A program made the position numbers and the translations under genes. From JAWXCH01 sp034440595 (GTDB lineage: Bacteria > Planctomycetota > Planctomycetia > Pirellulales > JALHPA01): DNA of 11,436 bases. The notes beneath the pieces were generated by a model. The model had not been told where the DNA came from and searched no databases. It saw nothing but the letters and a program-made list of their open reading frames with translations. Where the stretch lies: the NCBI GenBank assembly GCA_034440595.1, contig JAWXCH010000342.1, forward strand, positions 1 through 11,436, in the 5' to 3' direction. Below are positions 1 to 6,071 of the stretch, piece after piece; within the stretch, counting starts at the first letter, position 1; each line of letters starts with the position of its first letter.

Positions 1-148
1 AGCCAACGTCCGGTCGCTTCGCGATATCACCTTGGCACAGCGAATTGACTTTAGCGGCGAACCGTGCGAGCGACTGACTTTTAGTGGGGACCAAGTCACC
101 GTGGAACTGGGACCGTACGAGTTCTTAGAGATCGACGTGCAGTGGTGA
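1..148 (+). CDS. 3' end of an unidentified protein (partial, 48 C-terminal residues)
   Basis: An open frame enters from the left edge (first full codon at base 2) and ends at a TGA at 146-148. The 48 visible residues contain alternating hydrophobic and polar stretches and finish with VTVELGPYEFLEIDVQW. A beta-strand-rich tail with a 'LxPYEfxxidV' ending resembles the C-terminal beta-sandwich of many glycoside hydrolases, such as alpha-mannosidase-like enzymes, but this is only a resemblance and too little is visible to name a family. The stop lies one base before the end of the convergent downstream gene, so both genes end in almost the same place and no terminator fits between them. That this is the end of a real gene is fairly likely; its function is open. 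Confidence 0.6.
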   Translation, partial: ANVRSLRDITLAQRIDFSGEPCERLTFSGDQVTVELGPYEFLEIDVQW

Positions 149-149
149 A

Positions 150-2546
150 TCACTTGTGCAGCGAATAAAGCAGCACATTGATCCCCAGCCGCGCTGCATC
201 GACATGATCGTACCCTTCAAAACCAATCTGCGAAGAACTGTCCAGCGCGCAGCTAATGTCGTACGGTGAAAAAATGACTGCATAGCGATCCCCAACGGTC
301 AGCCCTTCTAAAACCGGTTCAATCTGTTGCAGTGTGGTCCCTGGCTTGCCATCCACGCCCGCATTGCTTGACTTGCGAAGTTGTACCTTTTTGATGGTTT
401 CGCCACCAAACTCGCGCGAGTAGATCGAATCCTTGGATGAGATCGGTTTGAGCACCAGGTCTGGAAAAATCAGCTTCATTTCATTTCGAAACGAGCTGGC
501 GAATTCTCGACTGGAATTGATCGAATCTGCCAGGATTGTCCCGCCACGCTCCAGATAGGTCCGCACCTGCTTGCGCTCATTGTCGGAAAGTCGAAAGCGA
601 GTTCGCCCGCTGAAGACCAGCAAATGGTACTGAAACAGTTTTGGGCTAGTCAGCAGAATCGCCTGCGTATCGACACTGGCCGGCACACCGTACTTGTCCT
701 GGGCAATGCGCAGCAAATTGTGGACGGCCTTGGGAGCCGCATCGCAACCGCCGGAGTGTTGCACCTTGGCGATCTGCAATTTGCCACGTTCAGGAAGTGT
801 CACTTCCCGCTCGGAGTGGGCAAGAAACGAAGGATCCTTGAACTTCACTTCACGGTTGGTTGCATAGGCCAGAACGTTGGCACCAATTGCCTGAGCTTCT
901 TGCATTTGCTTTTCGGTGCCCGGCGGCAACTTCAGGTCGCGCCCGGTCGAGGCCAGTTCCCAATAGCAGGTCAAATCCTGCGGCGCATAAATCACAGCAG
1001 TCCTGCAGCCGACATCGACTCCAAACAGCTCACGCCCTTTGCCAGGCACGACCGGTGTTTCAGCAAGCCAGGCCGGGTGACTAGGGGGAAGTTCTCGCAG
1101 CGCCGCGTCGGGTTCAGGAAAGACCTCTTTCATTAACTTGCGAAAACCGGCGTCAAACTGTCCACCGCAGCAACCTTCGGCAAAGATGAAGCCTCCTCGA
1201 TCGACGTACATTCGCAATTTTTCTTTTTCCGCTGTGTTAAACAGGGGCGCGTCCTTGCCATTGATGAACAGCACTGGCGCTTGCAGCAGGTCTTCGACCG
1301 ATGCCGATCCAATACTGACCACCTGATAGGTCAGTTCTCGCTTCCATAGCGTTTCCACATGCGTTACCAGATTGAACAACGCACTGCGGTGCGGATTCCA
1401 ATCGTCGTTGGGTGCATGCTGAATATGCGCCATGACCACCGGTCGACGCGCCTTGGCCAAAAACATGAGATTGAAGCAAGTCGACACCAGTGGATCTTCG
1501 GCATGTTCGTAATCCAAGTCAGCAGACCAGGAACCGTTGTTGAGTTGCTCGGCAACTAGCGCCGCTGCCCCCTCGCGATACCAGTCGTGATCGCCAATAA
1601 AGCGGCGGTTAGTCAGACGACCGGCTCTTTCCAAACTATAAAGATAGTACGAGCGCCAGAACATGGAGGCCGGGTTGCGCCGCACTGAAAAATGGCGTTC
1701 CAGCCATTGCAGTGCGCGGTCCAATGCCGGGTTCGACGTTTGATTGCCGCAGCAGCGAAGCTGACCCTGTTCGATGGCGGCATCGGGCGTGTTGAGCTGC
1801 CCCGACGCGATAATGATGGCCGCGATGCCGGCGCAGGTCATACTGCCTGTGCCCGCATCCCCTGGTCCCCAGCCCCAAGAACCATCTTGATTTTGCGAGC
1901 GTTGCCAATAGCCAAGTGCTTGCCGCCAGACCAGATCGGAAACAGGAACACCTGCACGCTGCGCTTCGTACAATCCAAGGATCGCAAAGTGCGTCATTGA
2001 ATTGTCGATATGATCGTTGGAACTGCGGCTAGGAACGGACCACATTCCAGCGTCCGTTCCATTCTTCACTTGCTTGCTTTCCAGCCAACGTGCATTGCGG
2101 ACAATCAAGTCGCGATTCTTCTTGGGATCTAAATAACAGAAGACCATCGTCTGCAACGAGGTCGCGTAGGTGTTCGTTGGCGGGACGGTTCTGAGATAAT
2201 CCATCCCTTTCTTGACAGTCGGATTCTCCAGCCCGTGTCCAGCGTGCATGAGAGACAACAGACAGAGCGGAGTTAGGCCACCATCGTAATGCGGGCGGTC
2301 TGGCCAAAAGCCCTCTTTCTTTTGGTGGCGGGTAATGAACTCGGCTGCGTTCTCGATGCTTTTGCGGACGGCATCGGCAGAGACTTCTTTCGGGACATCA
2401 GGCATAGCTGGCTGAGCGTTCGCTGGTGTGCTGCCAATTGAGCGAATGACGCATAGTCCACTAAGCAAGAGAGCGATAGAGAACCAACGAGCGTCGAAGA
2501 ACACGCGGGCTGCTCGCTGGAAAGTTTTCTGCAATTTGCGTAACAC
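150..2546 (-). CDS. Exported squalene-cyclase-like toroid protein with two tandem DUF4159 domains
   Basis: 798 residues with a GTG start, chosen because an AGGGAG Shine-Dalgarno lies 5 bases upstream and the protein then begins with a basic N-terminus and a hydrophobic segment (about residues 21-38), followed by a possible ANA-Q signal peptidase site near residue 44. Residues about 55-365 are helical repeats of the prenyltransferase/squalene-cyclase alpha-toroid type, with QDGSWGWG (220-227) and NNGSW (336-340) as typical QW-like motifs. No DxDD-type cyclase motif is evident, so an enzymatic cyclase role is doubtful. Two DUF4159 copies follow, about 383-562 and 587-796. Corresponding landmarks are RGGFIFAEG / RGGTILADS, AVIYAPQDLTC / AVIFSPYDISC and IGANVLAYA / LGINVLLYS. 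Location is inferred to be periplasmic or envelope. Substrate and role are unknown. It lies downstream of ldhA but has its own candidate promoter. Confidence 0.9.
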   Translation of the reverse strand: MLRKLQKTFQRAARVFFDARWFSIALLLSGLCVIRSIGSTPANAQPAMPDVPKEVSADAVRKSIENAAEFITRHQKKEGFWPDRPHYDGGLTPLCLLSLMHAGHGLENPTVKKGMDYLRTVPPTNTYATSLQTMVFCYLDPKKNRDLIVRNARWLESKQVKNGTDAGMWSVPSRSSNDHIDNSMTHFAILGLYEAQRAGVPVSDLVWRQALGYWQRSQNQDGSWGWGPGDAGTGSMTCAGIAAIIIASGQLNTPDAAIEQGQLRCCGNQTSNPALDRALQWLERHFSVRRNPASMFWRSYYLYSLERAGRLTNRRFIGDHDWYREGAAALVAEQLNNGSWSADLDYEHAEDPLVSTCFNLMFLAKARRPVVMAHIQHAPNDDWNPHRSALFNLVTHVETLWKRELTYQVVSIGSASVEDLLQAPVLFINGKDAPLFNTAEKEKLRMYVDRGGFIFAEGCCGGQFDAGFRKLMKEVFPEPDAALRELPPSHPAWLAETPVVPGKGRELFGVDVGCRTAVIYAPQDLTCYWELASTGRDLKLPPGTEKQMQEAQAIGANVLAYATNREVKFKDPSFLAHSEREVTLPERGKLQIAKVQHSGGCDAAPKAVHNLLRIAQDKYGVPASVDTQAILLTSPKLFQYHLLVFSGRTRFRLSDNERKQVRTYLERGGTILADSINSSREFASSFRNEMKLIFPDLVLKPISSKDSIYSREFGGETIKKVQLRKSSNAGVDGKPGTTLQQIEPVLEGLTVGDRYAVIFSPYDISCALDSSSQIGFEGYDHVDAARLGINVLLYSLHK

Positions 2547-2551
2547 TGCCG

Positions 2552-2557
2552 CTCCCT
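2552..2557 (-). promoter_or_regulatory. Ribosome binding site AGGGAG for the toroid/DUF4159 gene
   Basis: Read on the minus strand, AGGGAG sits 5 bases before the GTG at 2546-2544. It is a strong Shine-Dalgarno match and is what supports the non-ATG start just before the signal peptide. Confidence 0.65.
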
Positions 2558-2613
2558 GAAAAACTGATCCTCGCCAGACAATTTATGGCAGAGCTTAGGA
2601 ACCACTGCCGCAA

Positions 2614-2642
2614 CTTATACTTACGTCAAATCAGCCTGCCAA
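2614..2642 (-). promoter_or_regulatory. Sigma70-like promoter for the toroid/DUF4159 gene
   Basis: On the minus strand there is a -35 box TTGGCA (2642-2637, 5 of 6 matches to TTGACA), a 17-base spacer and a -10 box TATAAG (2619-2614, 5 of 6 matches to TATAAT). Transcription would begin near 2607, giving a leader of about 60 bases before the GTG start at 2546. This is the best promoter match seen in the intergenic regions. It suggests the gene can be transcribed separately from ldhA, which lies upstream on the same strand. Prediction from consensus only. Confidence 0.5.
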
Positions 2643-2740
2643 GTTCACCGTATCGCGCAAAGCGGTCGCCAGCCAGCAAAATCCCTGGGAAAGGCCGATT
2701 TCCAGCCGAAATAGGGGATCGGCACAATTGCTACAGTTGA

Positions 2741-2775
2741 TAAAACCACCGAACAAAGTGCAACGCGTCGGCGGT
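2741..2775 (-). terminator. Weak possible terminator after ldhA
   Basis: Just past the ldhA stop, on the minus strand, ACCGCC (2775-2770) can pair with GGTGGT (2750-2745), including one G-U pair, and is followed by a short TTTT run. The loop is long (19 bases) and the T tract short, so this is a marginal candidate. A second inverted repeat, GCCGAT/ATCGGC, lies at 2694-2723 without a T tract. Confidence 0.2.
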
Positions 2776-3782
2776 CAGGCTTTGGCCTTCTGTCGATGCA
2801 CCTGATTGACCAGCGGTTCGCCGTTTTCAAACGCCGTGATATTTCCGATGGTAATCGAGCCGATGGCCCCTAGCGCATTACTGGTAAAAAACGCCTGGTG
2901 GCCGGTAATGAGCACATTGGGAAACGACGACAGCCGCAAGAAGATGTCGTCTTGGATGACGCACTCGGACAGATCCTCAAAGAATAGGTCCGCTTCTTCC
3001 TCATAGACATCCAAGCCAAGGTAACCAAGTCGCCGTGACTTTAGTGCGGAAATAGTTGCCAATGCATCGATCAACGGTCCACGGCTAGTGTTGATCAGCA
3101 TGGCACCGTGCTTCATCTTTGAGAGTGCAGCCTCATTGATCAGGTGATAGGTCTGTGGAGTCAACGGGCAGTGAAGCGAGACAATGTCGCTGCGAGAATA
3201 CAGCTCATCCAGCGACACGTACTGGATTTTGGCAGCGATGCATTCCTCGTTTGGATACAGATCATGAGCCAATACCGTACAGCCAAAGCCTTGCAGAATT
3301 TTGGCCGTGACGGTGCCGATCTTGCCGGTGCCAACTATGCCAACCACTTTGCCATGCAGGTCAAAGCCCAGCAGGCCATCGAGCGAAAAGTTTCCTTCGC
3401 GCACGCGGATGTAGGCTTTGTGAAATTTGCGATTGAGCGTCAGAATCATGCCGACCGCGTGCTCAGCGACGGCATAGGGAGAGTATGCAGGGACGCGCAG
3501 CACCGTCAGCCCTAGCTCTTCAGCGGCGTGCAAGTCGACGTTATTGAAACCGGCGCAGCGCAGTGCAATGAGCCGCGTCCCCCCTTCGACCAGTCGATGC
3601 AGGACCGGTGCGGAGAGCTGATCGTTGACAAAGCAACAGACTGCCGGAAATTCCTCGGCCAACTTGACCGAGTCGATCGTCAGTCGAGGTTCCAGAAAAT
3701 GCAGCGAGTGCTGCGCGTCGTTATTGGCCTCGGTTAACGAATCGCGATCATATCGCTTGGTACTGAAAACAGCGGTTCGCAT
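2775..3782 (-). CDS. ldhA: D-lactate dehydrogenase, fermentative LdhA type
   Basis: 335 residues, close to the 329 of E. coli LdhA, which it resembles along its whole length. It belongs to the D-isomer-specific 2-hydroxyacid dehydrogenases and should reduce pyruvate to D-lactate with NADH in the cytoplasm, regenerating NAD during fermentation. Visible landmarks are IALRCAGFNNVD (72-83), VPAYSPYAVAEHAVGM (97-112), the Rossmann GTGKIG (151-156) with an acidic residue Asp174 at the end of the next strand as expected for NAD preference, and the catalytic set Arg234 (NTSRG), Glu263 (DVYEEE) and His295 (GHQAF). The LdhA-specific DLFFED segment (265-270) separates it from generic hydroxyacid dehydrogenases. 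The ATG start is backed by AGGAAG 4 bases upstream (3792-3787). It is divergent from the HAD gene across 64 bases. Confidence 0.93.
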   Translation of the reverse strand: MRTAVFSTKRYDRDSLTEANNDAQHSLHFLEPRLTIDSVKLAEEFPAVCCFVNDQLSAPVLHRLVEGGTRLIALRCAGFNNVDLHAAEELGLTVLRVPAYSPYAVAEHAVGMILTLNRKFHKAYIRVREGNFSLDGLLGFDLHGKVVGIVGTGKIGTVTAKILQGFGCTVLAHDLYPNEECIAAKIQYVSLDELYSRSDIVSLHCPLTPQTYHLINEAALSKMKHGAMLINTSRGPLIDALATISALKSRRLGYLGLDVYEEEADLFFEDLSECVIQDDIFLRLSSFPNVLITGHQAFFTSNALGAIGSITIGNITAFENGEPLVNQVHRQKAKA

Positions 3783-3846
3783 AGTTCTTCCTGACTATTC
3801 AATATAAACTGGGGGACACCAGCAATAGTGCCCGTGCGTTCCGTTT
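3783..3846. promoter_or_regulatory. Short divergent intergenic region between ldhA and the HAD gene
   Basis: These 64 bases separate two divergent genes, so promoters for one or both may lie here or inside the neighbouring coding regions. An AT-rich core (AATATAAA on the plus strand around 3800-3807, TTTATATT on the minus strand) could serve as a -10 element. I could not find a well-spaced -35 box on either strand. The ldhA ribosome binding site lies at 3787-3792. Confidence 0.3.
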
Positions 3847-4494
3847 ATGGTAAAGAGTTCGCCGATGATGTCTAGCCGCAGCGCGATTCAGGGAGTGATC
3901 TTTGACCTGGATGGCACGCTGGTCCATTCGCGCTTGGATTTTGATCTAATTCGCCGGGAGATAGGAATCCCAAAAGAATTGCCGATTCTGGAGGCGCTCG
4001 ACAAGTTGCCGCCCGAGCAGTCCGCGGCGGCTCAGGCAATTCTGGACCGACACGAGCGCCAGGGGGCAGAATCGGCAACAATGATTCCAGGTGCCGGCGA
4101 GCTACTGGAGGAACTACGGCACCGTGGCAAGAAACTGGCAATTGTGACGCGCAACAGCCGCCAGCAGGCACTGGCGACGATCGCGCGACTGCAACTTCCG
4201 ATCGATTTGGTCATGAGCCGCGACGACGCCACACCAAAACCAGACCCCGCGGCGCTGAACAGTATCTGTCGAATCTGGAGGATCGATCCCTCACAAGTGG
4301 CGATGATCGGTGACTATCGGTTTGACCTGGAGTCCGGCCGCGCCGCTCGAACCTGGACAGTACTATATAGCGCCGACTGCAATAAGGTTGAAATTGATGC
4401 CTGGCAACCATTGACCGATTTGCGACTTAGTTCGTTCGTCGACGACAGTGAACGCCTGCTGCAATGGCTGGAATCTCCGACTGCTATGCAGTGA
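3847..4494 (+). CDS. HAD-superfamily phosphatase (HAD-IA, phosphoglycolate phosphatase-like)
   Basis: 215 residues with all four HAD motifs: motif I FDLDGTL with nucleophile Asp20 and acid/base Asp22, motif II Thr101 (IVTRNS), motif III Lys131 (TPKPDP), and motif IV GDYRFD with Asp156 and Asp160 for magnesium. The helical cap lies between motifs I and II (about residues 28-85), as in the HAD-IA subfamily. It should hydrolyse a small phosphate ester in the cytoplasm; the substrate cannot be read from sequence, and phosphoglycolate or a nucleotide are only family precedents. The 3847 ATG has no purine-rich site before it. In-frame ATGs at 3865 and 3868 follow a weak AAGAG (3853-3857) and are plausible true starts, removing 6 or 7 residues without touching motif I. 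mnmA follows 94 bases downstream on the same strand, so cotranscription is likely. Confidence 0.88.
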   Translation: MVKSSPMMSSRSAIQGVIFDLDGTLVHSRLDFDLIRREIGIPKELPILEALDKLPPEQSAAAQAILDRHERQGAESATMIPGAGELLEELRHRGKKLAIVTRNSRQQALATIARLQLPIDLVMSRDDATPKPDPAALNSICRIWRIDPSQVAMIGDYRFDLESGRAARTWTVLYSADCNKVEIDAWQPLTDLRLSSFVDDSERLLQWLESPTAMQ

Positions 4495-4581
4495 TGCCCC
4501 CTCTGCCGCTTGTTGCAATGCGATGAGCGGACTAGACTTCAGACAGCGGTTTGGTGTGAATTTCTGTCCGTTTTTGCTCCT

Positions 4582-4585
4582 GAGG
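4582..4585 (+). promoter_or_regulatory. Short ribosome binding site (GAGG) before mnmA
   Basis: GAGG ends 3 bases before the ATG at 4589. The spacing is tighter than usual, but this ATG is the one that gives the normal MnmA N-terminus. An in-frame upstream ATG at 4448 would overlap the HAD gene and add 47 residues with no resemblance to the family. Confidence 0.4.
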
Positions 4586-4588
4586 CTT

Positions 4589-5701
4589 ATGGCGCGGATC
4601 GTATTGGCAATGTCCGGGGGGGTCGACAGCAGTGTTGCTGCGCACCTTCTCCAAAAACAAGGTCACGAAGTGATCGGGCTGTTCATGCGCCATGGCGAAA
4701 CCATCGAGAGTGCCTGCGCCACCGGGGCAGGGTCAAAGTCGTCTCTCCTGCCGGTCATTTCTCAGCGCGCCGACCACAAGCAAGGGTGCTGTAGCGCCAG
4801 CGATGCCGAAGACGCGCGCCGCGTGGCTGACCGTCTGGACATTCCGTTTTATGCGCTGGATTTTCAGGAAGAGTTTGGCCGGATCATTGATTACTTTGTT
4901 GATGAATATACAGCCGCGCGCACGCCGAACCCTTGCGTGATGTGCAACAACTGGCTGAAGTTCGGTAAGATGTTTGATTATGCCGACAGCGTTGGCGCGC
5001 AGTACGTGGCCACTGGTCACTATGCACGGCTGGAAAATGAGTATGGCCAGCCAGTTTTGCGCCGCGGCCTAGATATGTCCAAGGACCAATCCTATGTGCT
5101 GTTTGGCGTGGCAAAAAAATACCTGCCCCGAATGATGCTGCCGATCGGCGGTTTCCAAAAAGAAGAAATTCGCGAACTGGCCACGGAGTTGGGACTTCGC
5201 GTGGCCGACAAGCGCGACAGCCAGGAAATCTGCTTTGTTACCTCAGGGCATCACTCAGAATTTATCCGTAAGCGCCGACCGGAACATACCACGGCTGGCG
5301 ACATTGTCACCACCGCAGGTGAAATCGTCGGCCAGCACGACGGAATCGAAGGTTTCACGATTGGCCAGCGCAAAGGACTGCATGTCGCCTTTGGCGAGCC
5401 GCGCTATGTGGTACGTCTGGAGGCAGAATCGCGCCGTGTGGTCATTGGAACCAAAGCAGAGCTGGCGCGCGGCCATTTCACCGCCAACCGCACGAACTGG
5501 CTGGTGGACGCTCCGACCGTAGCGTTCGATTGCGATGTCCAAGTCCGTTACAACAGCTCGGCCACGCCCGCGATGGTGGAGCCGCTGTCCGATGGGCGCA
5601 TCGCCGTAACTCTAAAGGAGCCTCGGCAAGGAATTGCCCCTGGTCAAGCGGTGGTTTGCTACGTCAACCAGCAGGTTTACGGGGGCGGTTGGATAGAGTA
5701 A
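4589..5701 (+). CDS. mnmA: tRNA-specific 2-thiouridylase MnmA
   Basis: 370 residues, about the usual length. MnmA uses ATP to adenylate U34 of Lys, Glu and Gln tRNAs and then inserts sulfur, giving 2-thiouridine at the wobble position and supporting accurate decoding. The ATP pyrophosphatase P-loop SGGVDSS is at 9-15. The nucleophile is expected at Cys119 (NPCVMCN) and the persulfide-carrying cysteine at Cys215 (SQEICF). ATGHYARL (141-148), KDQSYVLFG (165-173) and the central-domain GQRKGLHV (259-266) are family signatures, and the C-terminal beta-barrel ends the protein. Relative to E. coli there is an extra segment of roughly 20 residues between about 36 and 70, containing Cys43 and GCC (66-68), which I recall from planctomycete homologues. 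Cys116 and Cys119 make a CxxC. It probably shares a transcript with the HAD gene. Confidence 0.95.
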   Translation: MARIVLAMSGGVDSSVAAHLLQKQGHEVIGLFMRHGETIESACATGAGSKSSLLPVISQRADHKQGCCSASDAEDARRVADRLDIPFYALDFQEEFGRIIDYFVDEYTAARTPNPCVMCNNWLKFGKMFDYADSVGAQYVATGHYARLENEYGQPVLRRGLDMSKDQSYVLFGVAKKYLPRMMLPIGGFQKEEIRELATELGLRVADKRDSQEICFVTSGHHSEFIRKRRPEHTTAGDIVTTAGEIVGQHDGIEGFTIGQRKGLHVAFGEPRYVVRLEAESRRVVIGTKAELARGHFTANRTNWLVDAPTVAFDCDVQVRYNSSATPAMVEPLSDGRIAVTLKEPRQGIAPGQAVVCYVNQQVYGGGWIE

Positions 5702-6071
5702 ACTAGGCAAACAGCGAGGCGGACGCTGAGGCGATCAAATGAATGTGTTTTTCCGATGGAGACACCTGATGCCCTTCTCAATCCGCTATCCAAGAGACCT
5801 TACGCCGCAATAGCCGGTCAGCGCCGATCTGGCCACAGATTCATCAATGTACATACCCGGCAAGCATGGCAAGAGATTCCAACTAGACGGATTGCAGCAG
5901 GCTGTATTGATGCAAAACCAACGGAGTTGTTCTAGCGTATCGATTATGCACCGTATCGCCAAACCCAGGCCAACCGGACCTGCTTTTGCAGGTGGTCTAT
6001 GCGGTCGTTTAACACGAAAATGATAGGCATTGATTAACTGAGTTCTTTCACCCAGGTAGCGAGCGAGTGCT
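5702..6071. other. 370-base intergenic region, no gene recognised
   Basis: This stretch lies between mnmA and glgX. Small features only: a weak hairpin CAGCG/CGCTG (5712-5728) just after the mnmA stop, without a T tract; a perfect 6-base stem with a TTTT loop, ACCTGC-TTTT-GCAGGT (5978-5993), also without a following T tract; and a 24-codon ATG frame at 5739-5813 preceded by GAGG, too short to support. A minus-strand open frame across 5786-6115 shows no recognisable protein features and overlaps the glgX start. The glgX promoter must lie here or upstream, but I found no convincing -35/-10 pair. Confidence 0.5.

Noticed and set aside
2694..2723. Inverted repeat GCCGAT/ATCGGC between ldhA and the toroid gene
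   Set aside because: A 6-base stem with an 18-base loop and no T tract is weak; neither a terminator nor an operator call is justified.
4448..4588. N-terminal extension of MnmA from an upstream ATG
   Set aside because: It would overlap the end of the HAD gene and add 47 residues unlike the family. The ATG at 4589 gives the standard MnmA start.
5739..5813. 24-codon ATG frame after mnmA, preceded by GAGG at a plausible distance
   Set aside because: Too short, with no hydrophobic segment, motif or other coding sign; a Shine-Dalgarno-like GAGG of this kind is expected by chance.
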